DNA of 54,816 bases, taken from the NCBI GenBank assembly GCA_910577325.1, contig CAJTMR010000023.1:1-54816 (forward strand), read 5' to 3'. The notes below the pieces were generated by a model. It had not been told where the DNA came from. It worked only from the letters and a program-made list of their open reading frames with translations, and made no database searches. Shown piece by piece: positions 17,977 through 26,079 of the stretch (the first letter of the stretch is position 1; each line of letters begins with the position of its first letter). Source of the stretch: an uncultured Parabacteroides sp. (GTDB lineage: Bacteria; Bacteroidota; Bacteroidia; Bacteroidales; Tannerellaceae). The translations under genes and the position numbers were made by a program.

Positions 17977-18783
17977 ATGCGGTTAAAACGTATTGATATA
18001 CAGGAATGTCATCAGCAATTAGTTCTATTGGCAATTGTTTTTGACAAAATTTGTAATAAATATCATATCCCTTATTATATGTTAGGAGGGACAATGTTAG
18101 GAGCTGTTCGTCATAAAGGTTTTATTCCGTGGGATGATGATATGGATTTTGGTATTCCGCGTCCTTATTTTAAATATTTTTTGCAGGTTGCAGAGCTGGA
18201 ATTGCCGGATGCTTATGGATTTTATACACCGTTGACTCAACGTGGCTATGTAAAGATTCAGTTGAAAAACAGTAAAATAATAGAAAATACATTTGAGCGT
18301 TTGGATGATGATCTTTATAGTGGCATTGCTATTGATGTTTTTCCTTTGGATGGTGCAGACGAGGATTCTTTGGCAGGAAAAATTCACATGAAGATAGCAT
18401 TTGCTTTACTTCGTTTTCAGGAAGGGCGATTTTGTTCGCTTTCGATGAGAAAAGGTTTGAAAAAGATAGTAGCATTTTTGATAAAGCAGCTGCCTGTTAA
18501 TGATGTGGCACTTGCACGATTTATAGATAAGTGGATACAGAAAAAAGATTATGGCAAATCGAAGAGCGTGGCTAATTTTTATGGACATTGGAAAGAAAAA
18601 GAGGTAATGGATAAGTCTGTTTTTTCTCAATCTAAATCGTATCCTTTTGAACAAATCCAATTGTCTGGTGTTGCAGCATATCATGTATATTTGACTTCTT
18701 TGTATAAGGATTATATGAAACTGCCTTCAGTTGAGGAGCGGATTACTCATGCTGATGAGATTTATGTAGGAGAACCGGATTAA
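17977..18783 (+). CDS. LicD family phosphotransferase (268 aa)
   Basis: A LicD-type nucleotidyltransferase-fold protein, the family that moves phosphocholine, phosphoribitol or similar groups from a CDP-linked donor onto glycans. The core motif is YMLGGTMLGAVRHKGFIPWD followed by DDMDFGIPR (residues about 32-60), containing the GG(S/T) and the Asp residues of the active site. A second feature is SGIAIDVFPLDGADED (about 110). The position next to a CDP-glycerol-type transferase suggests that the polysaccharide carries more than one phospho-substituent. No choline kinase or CTP:phosphocholine transferase is in the window, so the transferred group is open. Confidence 0.92.
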   Translation: MRLKRIDIQECHQQLVLLAIVFDKICNKYHIPYYMLGGTMLGAVRHKGFIPWDDDMDFGIPRPYFKYFLQVAELELPDAYGFYTPLTQRGYVKIQLKNSKIIENTFERLDDDLYSGIAIDVFPLDGADEDSLAGKIHMKIAFALLRFQEGRFCSLSMRKGLKKIVAFLIKQLPVNDVALARFIDKWIQKKDYGKSKSVANFYGHWKEKEVMDKSVFSQSKSYPFEQIQLSGVAAYHVYLTSLYKDYMKLPSVEERITHADEIYVGEPD

Positions 18784-18815
18784 CGGTTTAAATAGGTTTA
18801 TATAAGATTAGAAAA

Positions 18816-19892
18816 ATGATGGAAAATGTACTTATAACATCCCCCTCTTTGAATACAAAGGAGAATGTAAGTGGTATTTCTTCAATTACCCGCTTATTGA
18901 TTTCTTATAATGTTAAGGTGAATTATTTTCATTTTGTTTTAGGAAGGAAGGACAATTCAAAGCGTGGACTCTCTTGGCTGTTTACGCAATTGAAAACTCC
19001 CTTTAAAGTATTGGGTTTTGTTGAAAAGAATACGATTTCGGCTGTACATTTTAATATAGGATTTGAACCTTTTTCCTTATTGCGGGATGTAGTTCCTTAT
19101 TTCCTGTTGTTTTTAAAGGGATTGCCTTTATATCTTCATATCCACGGGGGACGTTATATGTCATCAATCCCTAATAATCCCATATTGCGATTGATTATTA
19201 AGTTTTTTCTCAAGAAAAGTACTAAAATATTGGTCTTGAGTGTTGCGGAGCATGATTATTTGTTACGGCATTATCCCTTTTTGGATTTAAAAAAGATTTA
19301 TGTGATACCTAATGCTATTGAGTTGCCAAAAGAAAATGACATAGAAAAGAATTTTCAGAGTGAAATTTTGAATATATTGTACTTAGGGCGTATTGATCGG
19401 AAAAAAGGTTTGGGAACTATAGCTGAAGTCTTGAATGAATTATCTGACAGGAAGATCCCCTTTCAGTTTTTTTTATGTGGAGACGGTCCGGATAAAGATT
19501 GGTTTACAAAGCAGTTAAGTAAATCGGCTTATGCGTCGGTTGTAGATAAAGGGGTGGTTTATGGGGAAATGAAAGATAAGGTTCTTTCATTGTCCCATAT
19601 TTTTTTATTGCCATCCTTCTTCGAAGGATTACCTATGGCTTTGTTAGAGAGTATGGGTAATGCGGTCGTTCCGATTGTTACTCCTGTCGGTTCTATGCCA
19701 GATGTCGTAAAAGATCACGAAAATGGATTTTTAATTTACGAAGATACCTCTATTGCTGATATTATAGCAAACTTGAATCAGGAACGGAGTAAGCTTTCCT
19801 CTGTTGCTTTCCTGAGTCGAAAAACTATGGTGGAACGATTTTCAATCACCCGATATGTCGATAGAATTAATGAAATATATTGTTCAGTTTGA
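18816..19892 (+). CDS. Glycosyltransferase family 4 (358 aa)
   Basis: A GT-B fold transferase for the repeat unit. The N-terminal domain includes LYLHIHGGRY (about 106-115). The C-terminal donor-binding domain includes ILYLGRIDRKKGLGTIAEVL (about 188-207), FFLCGDGPDKD, and the E-x7-E type motif FEGLPMALLESMGNAVVPIVT (about 269-289). Two start codons stand in tandem (ATGATG). Its last 26 bases overlap, tail to tail, the 3' end of the WecG/TagA-type gene on the other strand, so this is the last plus-strand gene of the locus. No terminator is visible at the junction. Confidence 0.92.
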   Translation: MMENVLITSPSLNTKENVSGISSITRLLISYNVKVNYFHFVLGRKDNSKRGLSWLFTQLKTPFKVLGFVEKNTISAVHFNIGFEPFSLLRDVVPYFLLFLKGLPLYLHIHGGRYMSSIPNNPILRLIIKFFLKKSTKILVLSVAEHDYLLRHYPFLDLKKIYVIPNAIELPKENDIEKNFQSEILNILYLGRIDRKKGLGTIAEVLNELSDRKIPFQFFLCGDGPDKDWFTKQLSKSAYASVVDKGVVYGEMKDKVLSLSHIFLLPSFFEGLPMALLESMGNAVVPIVTPVGSMPDVVKDHENGFLIYEDTSIADIIANLNQERSKLSSVAFLSRKTMVERFSITRYVDRINEIYCSV

Positions 19893-20601
19893 TTTTAATA
19901 ATTTGATATATAAATATTTGATTGTTTATTAAGTATCGCTTCCAAAGACGTTTCGGGTCTTGTATCAGTCTGCCGAACCACTCTAATCCGCAGTTGATCA
20001 TCCATTTTGCCGGTCTTTTTTTAACTCCGGCATAGAAATCGAAAACAGCTCCTATGCCGGTAATGACAGAGGCTTTGATTTCGGATTTATTTTCTATGAT
20101 CCATTTTTCTTGTTTGGGAGCTGTCATTCCTACGAATAAGACATCAGGCTCGAATGCGTTGATGCTTTCTATCATAAGCTTGTTGTCTTGTTCTGAGAAA
20201 GTGTCTTTGTAAGGAGGACTATAAGTTTTTACTTGAATATTGGGATACTCTTTATGTAATTTGTTCTTTATTTTGTCCAGTGTTTCCTTGGATGCTCCAA
20301 GGTAAAAGCATTTACCCGCTTTGTTATTTAGTGTGCGCAAAATCATTTCATGCAAATCAGCTCCTGCTGTTTTATGTATTTTGTCTCCTGTCAAGAATTT
20401 AGAAGCCAATACGATAGCAATACCATCCGGCAATAATATGTCACTTACCAGTAATGCGTTTTTAAATGTGGGATCTTTTTCTGCCGTCACCCACGAATGC
20501 GCGTTGATTGTATTGATGACAGTCTTTGATGTGGGAATGACATCGAATGTATAGTTTTTTACGATTTGATAGTCTTGTAGAGAAATAAATTGCATTGCCA
20601 T
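19867..20601 (-). CDS. WecG/TagA/CpsF family glycosyltransferase (244 aa)
   Basis: A GT26-type transferase; relatives add ManNAc or ManNAcA to undecaprenyl-PP-GlcNAc, an early step of wall teichoic acid or enterobacterial common antigen synthesis. Seen here: WVTAEKDPTFKNALLVSDILLPDG (about 37-60, the usual donor-side motif), GKCFYLGASKETLDKI (about 95-110), DVLFVGMTAPKQEKWI (about 154-169), and the GIGAVFDFYAGVKKRPAKWM segment. The C-terminus is basic (GLEWFGRLIQDPKRLWKRY), which in TagA helps membrane binding. It follows the Wzy-like gene by 8 bases, as a two-gene minus-strand unit convergent with the rest of the locus. Confidence 0.92.
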   Translation of the reverse strand: MAMQFISLQDYQIVKNYTFDVIPTSKTVINTINAHSWVTAEKDPTFKNALLVSDILLPDGIAIVLASKFLTGDKIHKTAGADLHEMILRTLNNKAGKCFYLGASKETLDKIKNKLHKEYPNIQVKTYSPPYKDTFSEQDNKLMIESINAFEPDVLFVGMTAPKQEKWIIENKSEIKASVITGIGAVFDFYAGVKKRPAKWMINCGLEWFGRLIQDPKRLWKRYLINNQIFIYQIIKIKLNNIFH

Positions 20602-20609
20602 GTCGATTA

Positions 20610-21833
20610 TTATTTAATTACGGGTTGAATTGTTTTTGCTTCGGGGCCAATTTTATTTGATAGGATGAGACCAAGAAACATTAACATGAAAAAACCTCTG
20701 TTGCTTGTGAATGAGGCATCTGCGATATTTTCTATTAAGCAATATCCTGTAATTAGAAGCACTAATGCAAATACTTTTGTTTCTTGTGTCTCTGAAAATA
20801 TTTTGTAAGACTTTCTTAATAAGTAAAACCAAAATGATATAAACAATACAACTCCGATTATGCCGAACTGTGCGAGAGATGGATAATAAGTATCGGCAAT
20901 AAAGGACCAGTCGTTTTTGCTGATACCCCATACCTGATCGATGCCATATTGGGCATAAATAGGTGAATAATAATAACCGGAAGCATGGGTTGCAAAACTG
21001 CCAAGTCCGCATCCAAAAGGGAAATAATCAATGAAAATGTTTAAAGACGTTGCGTATAAGACAAACCGGGCAATAGAAGCTCCTTCTTCTTCGTTCATTA
21101 TACCTTGTCCGAAATATAACATGAGCTTTTCCCTTGCTACAAAAATTATGATTGCGGTCGTACAAGTTAGGATTGATATGTTTTTGATATTTAGTTTTAA
21201 GTTGTTTGGATTTTCAAAATATAAAATGACAAATGTAGATAAGGCATAAAAACCGTAAAACTTAGAACGTCCTGAGACAAGTCCTATGGTTAACATTGCA
21301 AGGAAAATGATTTTATCTTTCTTTGTATAGTCTGATGCGTACAGATAGGTGAGTGATATGGCTGTTATCGCTCCTGCAAAATATGTAGGATGCACCATTA
21401 TGGCTGATATCGTGTGAGGGATTATAATGTCAATCAAGCCTATAGGAAGTAATATGAACCAAAATAACAGCATGAGTTGTTTGAGTAATAAACGTAGACT
21501 GTCACTAAACTTGGGTTTTAACTGGTACATGCAGAAAAAAGCCAAATAAGGTTTCATCTGTATGACCAAGTCCATTAAGATCCCTTTTTTACTATTGCTG
21601 CTGATCCATAGGGAATAGCATAAGTAGAAAGAAAAAACAAACAAAGTGAATAAAAATACTTTATTAATATTCCAATCTTTAGATTGAAACAAGGAAAAAA
21701 GAAAAATTATAAATAAACATAATCCACAGATCTCATCAATGGATTTGAAACCTATGACATCGTGAAATATAACGCCAAATGTAATAGTGAATATAAATAA
21801 CTTGTATAAGATATTATCCAGGAATGTTTGCAT
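20610..21833 (-). CDS. Wzy-like O-antigen/capsule polymerase (407 aa)
   Basis: A multi-pass membrane protein with roughly ten hydrophobic segments and a large loop between later segments (about 285-330, containing GCGLGSFATHASGYYYSP), the layout of Wzy and O-antigen-ligase-like proteins. It probably polymerises repeat units at the periplasmic face. The start at 21833 (MQTFLDNILYKLFIFTI) is preferred to the longer frame from 21953: the extra 40 residues are polar and unlike the family, and a -7-like element at 21951-21958 would start transcription downstream of 21953. It is transcribed with the WecG/TagA-type gene. Confidence 0.85.
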   Translation of the reverse strand: MQTFLDNILYKLFIFTITFGVIFHDVIGFKSIDEICGLCLFIIFLFSLFQSKDWNINKVFLFTLFVFSFYLCYSLWISSNSKKGILMDLVIQMKPYLAFFCMYQLKPKFSDSLRLLLKQLMLLFWFILLPIGLIDIIIPHTISAIMVHPTYFAGAITAISLTYLYASDYTKKDKIIFLAMLTIGLVSGRSKFYGFYALSTFVILYFENPNNLKLNIKNISILTCTTAIIIFVAREKLMLYFGQGIMNEEEGASIARFVLYATSLNIFIDYFPFGCGLGSFATHASGYYYSPIYAQYGIDQVWGISKNDWSFIADTYYPSLAQFGIIGVVLFISFWFYLLRKSYKIFSETQETKVFALVLLITGYCLIENIADASFTSNRGFFMLMFLGLILSNKIGPEAKTIQPVIK

Positions 21834-21950
21834 TGGTATCTTTTTTATTTTATTCAAAAAGTATGTATGATAAATTGATTCTTGACATTTGCTGTCCTTT
21901 TGCCAGCTTTGGCGGGACGAGCTATTGTTGAATATTGATGATTCTGCTTG

Positions 21951-21958
21951 CAAATGTA
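21951..21958 (-). promoter_or_regulatory. Possible -7 element of the polymerase-WecG/TagA unit
   Basis: Minus-strand TACATTTG (21958-21951) matches TAnnTTTG, without a recognisable -33. The leader to the ATG at 21833 would be about 110 bases. Confidence 0.3.
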
Positions 21959-22100
21959 TGATTTTTTTCCCGAAAAAAATATATTTTTAGCCGAGTATTC
22001 ATCAGGGCAACCGTACCAAAATCATAAAGCGGCCATCTGTTTTCGCTACCGACCGATACGGACTGAACACATACCTGTTTTTGCAAAAACAACCATCATA

Positions 22101-22191
22101 CTATCATATTCGTTTGTATATTGCTGCAGACCAATATATTACGGCATGATAGGTGCCGTTTTTAACTATCATTCATCTATCACAACTATCA
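22101..22191. repeat. CTATCA hexamer cluster
   Basis: CTATCA occurs at 22101, 22166, 22177 and 22186 (the last three spaced 11 and 9 bases apart), with one inverted copy (TGATAG) at 22147. Most copies extend to ACTATCAT. They are candidate binding sites for a protein that sees one helical face. Confidence 0.6.
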
Positions 22192-22335
22192 TGGTGAAAA
22201 ACGATAACATCCTGTGTATCAATTGTACGATAAAAACAGGGACCGTCCGGGAACAGGTGCAAAACATGTTAAAACGGCTTCTTTTTCCATCAAGACAGGC
22301 TTTTCTTTTGTCAAAAACAGCTTTTAAAGCCGCTT

Positions 22336-22404
22336 GAGACCCGGGTGTAAGCAGTATGGAGACCCGGGTGCGGGATAGGTGCAGACCCGGGTCTGCGCGA
22401 GACC
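22336..22404. repeat. Three 23-bp-period repeats with a GACCCGGGT core
   Basis: GAGACCCGGGTG at 22336, the same 12 bases at 22359, and CAGACCCGGGTCTG (a perfect 14-base palindrome) at 22382. The unit length is exactly 23 bases each time, while the remaining 11 bases of each unit differ. The core ACCCGGGT is itself palindromic. Looks iteron- or operator-like; three units only. Confidence 0.75.
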
Positions 22405-22552
22405 TTTACGGGGGTGCGGAGATGTTTATCTGCCGTGTTGGAGGTACTTTTATACCCTGTTTTTGCATCTTTTTCGCCGAAGGCTATTTTTGCTCATATA
22501 AACATAAATAGCATATTATGAGATATATAAATGAATAGCCATGTAAAAAGCA

Positions 22553-22700
22553 TGATAGATGCATGATAGTAGAATGATAGTAAAAAACAGCAACTGTCAT
22601 GCTTTAATATGCTGTGAAACAGGAGTTAACAACCGGATGTGATAGTGTGATAGTAGGTTTGCGAAATTTTTCATAGAAGAAGAGAAGTGATTCCTGATAG
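22553..22700. repeat. TGATAG hexamer cluster
   Basis: TGATAG at 22553, 22564, 22575, 22640, 22648 and 22695. The first three are exactly 11 bases apart. Orientation is opposite to the cluster at 22101-22191, so the two groups face each other across the 23-bp repeats. Confidence 0.65.
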
Positions 22701-22764
22701 CGATTTTTGATGCGGTCACCCTGATCTTGTTACGTCTCTCGTGTAAAACTTGAATAATTCTATG

Positions 22765-22772
22765 TATATTTG
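22765..22772 (+). promoter_or_regulatory. -7 element of ftsK
   Basis: TATATTTG matches TAnnTTTG, 24 bases before the ATG at 22796. The -33 position is weak (GTGT at 22741). Confidence 0.45.
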
Positions 22773-22795
22773 TCGGTTGTAAAAATTAAGATATA

Positions 22796-25336
22796 ATGGC
22801 AAAGAAGACGACTGCAAAGCAAAATGCAAATAGCGGAGAAAGCAAATGGAAGATGGTTCAGAACTTTTTAACCAATGAACGTACCCGCTTCATTACCGGT
22901 TTGGTCCTTTCTATCATTACTATATATATAGGTTTGGCATTGATTTCATTTTTCTTTACAGGGGGGGCGGATCAGAGCAAGATCGAAAATGTTCCGCTGT
23001 CGGACTTGGTGATAAACCGTGGGGCGGTGGAGAACTGGACGGGTGTGCGTGGAGCTTTCCTTGCCGATCTGTTGATGAACCGTTGGTTCGGGATTTCTTC
23101 ATTCCTGATGTTGTTCTTTCTCGGTTCGGTCGGGGCGAAGCTGATGAATCTGAGTCGCGTGTCATTGCTGAAACGCTTTTTGTTCAGTGCGGCCATGTTG
23201 ATATGGGGATCGTTGTTTTTTGCCTTTATTTTTATCCGCGGATATGAAGATACATTTATTTATTTAGGCGGTCAGCACGGGTATTATTTGTCGGAGGTGA
23301 TGATGAATAATATCGGGATACCGGGTACGGTCCTGCTGTTGACAGGCCTGTTTTTGATCATTGCCATCTTCACCAGCAAACGGACGATTCCGTTTTTGCA
23401 GAGTGTCTTCTCTTTTGAATGGTTGAAGAAGTATATGAAGCGTGAAAAGAATGAAGACCGGGAGTTCTCGGATGAAGAGGAGACCGACGTGGAAGAAGAG
23501 GCGGAAGAAGTGGTTGTTCGCGCCCCGGTTGAAAGGACGGAAATGCCTCTTCATTCTGAAGTGTGTCGCGAGTCTGAGGCTTTCAAGACGTATGAGCAGG
23601 TTTTCGATACGGAAACCGAGATGCGGAAAGCCGAGGAAGAAGAGGAGAGAGTGGCGGAAAAGAATAGGCCGGTGGAAAAGGAGATGCCGGAAAAGAATGA
23701 CTTCCAGTTTGAAGTGGCTCGCGGTGATGATCCGGTTGTCGAGATGAGTGATGGTAATCGTACGGCTTTCGCAGTGGAGATACCGGAAGATGATGAGAAT
23801 TACGACCAGTCTCAACTGGGGAAATATGATCCGCGTTTGGATTTGTCACGTTATGTCTTCCCGACGCTTGAGTTGCTGAAGTTCTATGATTCGGGGAATG
23901 TCGAGGTGAATCGTGATGAGTTGGAAGAAAATCAGCAGATGATTAAGCAGACGTTGGAGGATTTCGGCATCAATATCGCATCCATCAAGGCAACGGTCGG
24001 GCCGACAGTTACGCTTTATGAGATTGTTCCCGAAGCGGGTGTGCGCATTTCCAAGATAAAGAACCTGGAAGACGACATCGCCTTGAGCCTTTCCGCTTTG
24101 CAGATCCGTATTATAGCTCCGATGCCGGGTAAGGGAACGATCGGGATCGAGGTTCCGAACAATAAGGCGCAGACTGTTTCGATGCAGTCGGTGGTTGCTT
24201 CGCGCAAATTCCAGGAATGTACGTATGACTTGCCGGTGGCGATCGGGAGGACGATTGTCAATGAGGTGTTCATGTTTGATATGTGCAAGACGCCCCACCT
24301 GTTGGTGGCCGGTGCGACCGGACAAGGTAAATCGGTCGGCTTGAACGCTATTATCACATCTTTGTTGTATAAGAAGCATCCGGCAGAGTTGAAGTTTGTG
24401 ATGGTCGATCCCAAGCAGGTGGAATTTAGTATTTACTCGAAGATCGAACGCCATTATTTGGCAAAACTTCCGAATGCGGAAAAGGCGATCGTGACGGAGC
24501 CGGGTGATGCGGTGGCGACTTTGAATTCCTTGGTGATCGAGATGGAAAACCGTTATAAGTTGCTGGTGGAGGCTTCGGCGCGTAATATAAAAGAATACAA
24601 TGATAAGTTCATTTCACGCCGCCTGAATCCGGAGAAAGGACATAGGTTCCTGCCTTATATCGTTGCGATCGTCGATGAGTTTGCCGATCTGATCGCGACT
24701 TCGGGCAAAGAGATCGAATTGCCCATCTCGCGTATTGCGGCCAAGGCCCGTGCGGTCGGCATCCATATGATCCTGGCGACCCAGCGTCCGGATACGAAAG
24801 TGATCACGGGTACGATCAAGAGTAATTTCCCAAGCCGTATCGCATTTAAGGTGATGTCGCAGATCGACTCCCGTACGATTCTGGATACTCCGGGGGCCAA
24901 CCGTTTGATCGGTAAGGGCGATATGCTGGTCCTGATTACCGGAAGCAGTGAGCCGACGCGCGTTCAGTGTGCGTTTGTCGATACGCCCGAAGTGGAAGAT
25001 ATCGTGAATTATATCGGTGCACAGGTGGCTTATCCGACGGCTTACCTGTTGCCTGAATATGTCGGTGAGGGGGGCGAGTCTTCTTCTTCGGGAACGGTAG
25101 ATTTGTCGGACCGTGATCCGTTGTTCGACGAGGCGGCACGTCTGATCGTGATCCAGCAGCAAGGTTCGACTTCGCTTATCCAGCGAAAGTTCTCGATCGG
25201 CTATAACCGTGCAGGCCGCCTGATGGACCAGTTGGAAGCGGCAGGCATCGTCGGTCCTTTCGAAGGTAGCAAAGCCCGGCAAGTCTTGATCCAGGACGAG
25301 TACGGCTTGGAACAGTTATTGAATTCGTTAAAATGA
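22796..25336 (+). CDS. ftsK: DNA translocase FtsK/SpoIIIE family (846 aa)
   Basis: Septum-located DNA pump that clears and aligns the chromosome terminus at division. Four N-terminal membrane segments are visible (about 33-55, 90-112, 122-145, 178-198). A charged linker of about 150 residues follows, very rich in Glu (DEEETDVEEEAEEVVV). The alpha/beta motor begins near 330, with Walker A GATGQGKS (about 505-512), Walker B IVAIVDEFADL (about 620-630) and ILATQRPDTKVITGTIKSN (about 655-675). The gamma winged helix, which reads orienting sequences, is at about 770-846 (TSLIQRKFSIGYNRAGRLMD). Length is normal. It heads a run of closely spaced genes (lolA-like, trxB and onward). Confidence 0.96.
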   Translation: MAKKTTAKQNANSGESKWKMVQNFLTNERTRFITGLVLSIITIYIGLALISFFFTGGADQSKIENVPLSDLVINRGAVENWTGVRGAFLADLLMNRWFGISSFLMLFFLGSVGAKLMNLSRVSLLKRFLFSAAMLIWGSLFFAFIFIRGYEDTFIYLGGQHGYYLSEVMMNNIGIPGTVLLLTGLFLIIAIFTSKRTIPFLQSVFSFEWLKKYMKREKNEDREFSDEEETDVEEEAEEVVVRAPVERTEMPLHSEVCRESEAFKTYEQVFDTETEMRKAEEEEERVAEKNRPVEKEMPEKNDFQFEVARGDDPVVEMSDGNRTAFAVEIPEDDENYDQSQLGKYDPRLDLSRYVFPTLELLKFYDSGNVEVNRDELEENQQMIKQTLEDFGINIASIKATVGPTVTLYEIVPEAGVRISKIKNLEDDIALSLSALQIRIIAPMPGKGTIGIEVPNNKAQTVSMQSVVASRKFQECTYDLPVAIGRTIVNEVFMFDMCKTPHLLVAGATGQGKSVGLNAIITSLLYKKHPAELKFVMVDPKQVEFSIYSKIERHYLAKLPNAEKAIVTEPGDAVATLNSLVIEMENRYKLLVEASARNIKEYNDKFISRRLNPEKGHRFLPYIVAIVDEFADLIATSGKEIELPISRIAAKARAVGIHMILATQRPDTKVITGTIKSNFPSRIAFKVMSQIDSRTILDTPGANRLIGKGDMLVLITGSSEPTRVQCAFVDTPEVEDIVNYIGAQVAYPTAYLLPEYVGEGGESSSSGTVDLSDRDPLFDEAARLIVIQQQGSTSLIQRKFSIGYNRAGRLMDQLEAAGIVGPFEGSKARQVLIQDEYGLEQLLNSLK

Positions 25337-25373
25337 AAGATAAACGATAATTATTTTGATCGCGAAAAACAAC

Positions 25374-26042
25374 ATGAAAAGAGAGAATAAAGTAAAAGTC
25401 TGTCATATATTGATTCCTGCCTTTCTGTGTATTTGGGCTATATTGGGTATGAGGGTCTCGGCGCAGAATGTCACTTCCATTCTGGACAAGGCCGCTTCCG
25501 CTTATGAAAATTCCAACGGCTTGACTGCTTATTTTACGATGCAGACACGCTCGGAAGTACGGAAAGTGTCGGAAAGCTTTGACGGAACGGTCGATATTAA
25601 AGGCGATAAATTTGTACTGAAGACTCCTGATATGATTACTTGGTTTGACGGAACGACACAATGGGCGTTTGTCGGGCATAATGAGGAAGTCAATGTTTCC
25701 ACCCCTACCGGTGAAGAGTTGCAAGCTACGAACCCGGCCTTACTGCTCCGTTCCTATAAAAGAGGCTTTACCGCCACATATAAGGGCGAGAGTACAGCCT
25801 TGAATGGCAAAGCTTCCTATGATATCGAATTGATTCCCAAAAAGAAAAGTGATATTGTACGGGTGGAACTTCAGATAGAGAAGTTTTCCGGTTTCCCGGC
25901 TTCGATTGCCGTTTTTTCAAAGAATGGAATCAGCAGTACGATCCGCATCAGTAAAATGAAAACGGGAGTAAACCAACCGGATAGTTATTTTGTTTTTAAC
26001 GAAAAAGACTATCCTGATGCTGAAATAGTGGACCTTAGATGA
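25374..26042 (+). CDS. LolA-like outer-membrane lipoprotein carrier (222 aa)
   Basis: Periplasmic carrier that escorts lipoproteins to the outer membrane. The start is ATG 25374 (MKRENKVKVCHILIPAF); an in-frame TTG at 25356 is less likely. A signal peptide ends after VSAQ (about residue 28). Typical LolA strands follow: LDKAASAYENSNGLTAYFTM, FDGTVDIKGDKFVLKTPDMITWFDGTTQW (in which GDKF and TWFDG correspond to the family's hydrophobic cavity strands) and the C-terminal FVFNEKDYPDAEIVDLR. It is 37 bases after ftsK; ftsK-lolA adjacency is common in Bacteroidales and proteobacteria. Confidence 0.88.
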   Translation: MKRENKVKVCHILIPAFLCIWAILGMRVSAQNVTSILDKAASAYENSNGLTAYFTMQTRSEVRKVSESFDGTVDIKGDKFVLKTPDMITWFDGTTQWAFVGHNEEVNVSTPTGEELQATNPALLLRSYKRGFTATYKGESTALNGKASYDIELIPKKKSDIVRVELQIEKFSGFPASIAVFSKNGISSTIRISKMKTGVNQPDSYFVFNEKDYPDAEIVDLR

Positions 26043-26079
26043 TGGAAAATAAATTAGAATTTGAAAATTAAAAAATAAG

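Larger units (their letters stand above)
21959..22795. other. Repeat-rich non-coding region between the polysaccharide locus and ftsK
   Basis: About 840 bases with no supported gene; the plus-strand frame 21948-22337 is not protein-like. It holds, in order, a cluster of CTATCA hexamers (22101-22191), a three-unit 23-bp-period GACCCGGGT repeat (22336-22404), a cluster of TGATAG hexamers (22553-22700) and the ftsK -7 element (22765-22772). Base composition changes sharply at the GC-rich central repeat. Confidence 0.7.

Noticed and set aside
21948..22337. 130-codon open frame in the gap before ftsK
   Set aside because: No recognisable domain, scattered Cys and Tyr, and it runs through the hexamer cluster; the region has repeat structure instead of codon structure.
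22336..22404. 23-bp repeats considered as a CRISPR remnant
   Set aside because: Only about 9-12 bases per unit are conserved, the core is palindromic, spacers are 11 bases, and no cas genes are in the window.
23264..25282. Long minus-strand frames opposite ftsK
   Set aside because: They are His/Arg-rich shadows of the ftsK codons; ftsK is intact with all motifs.
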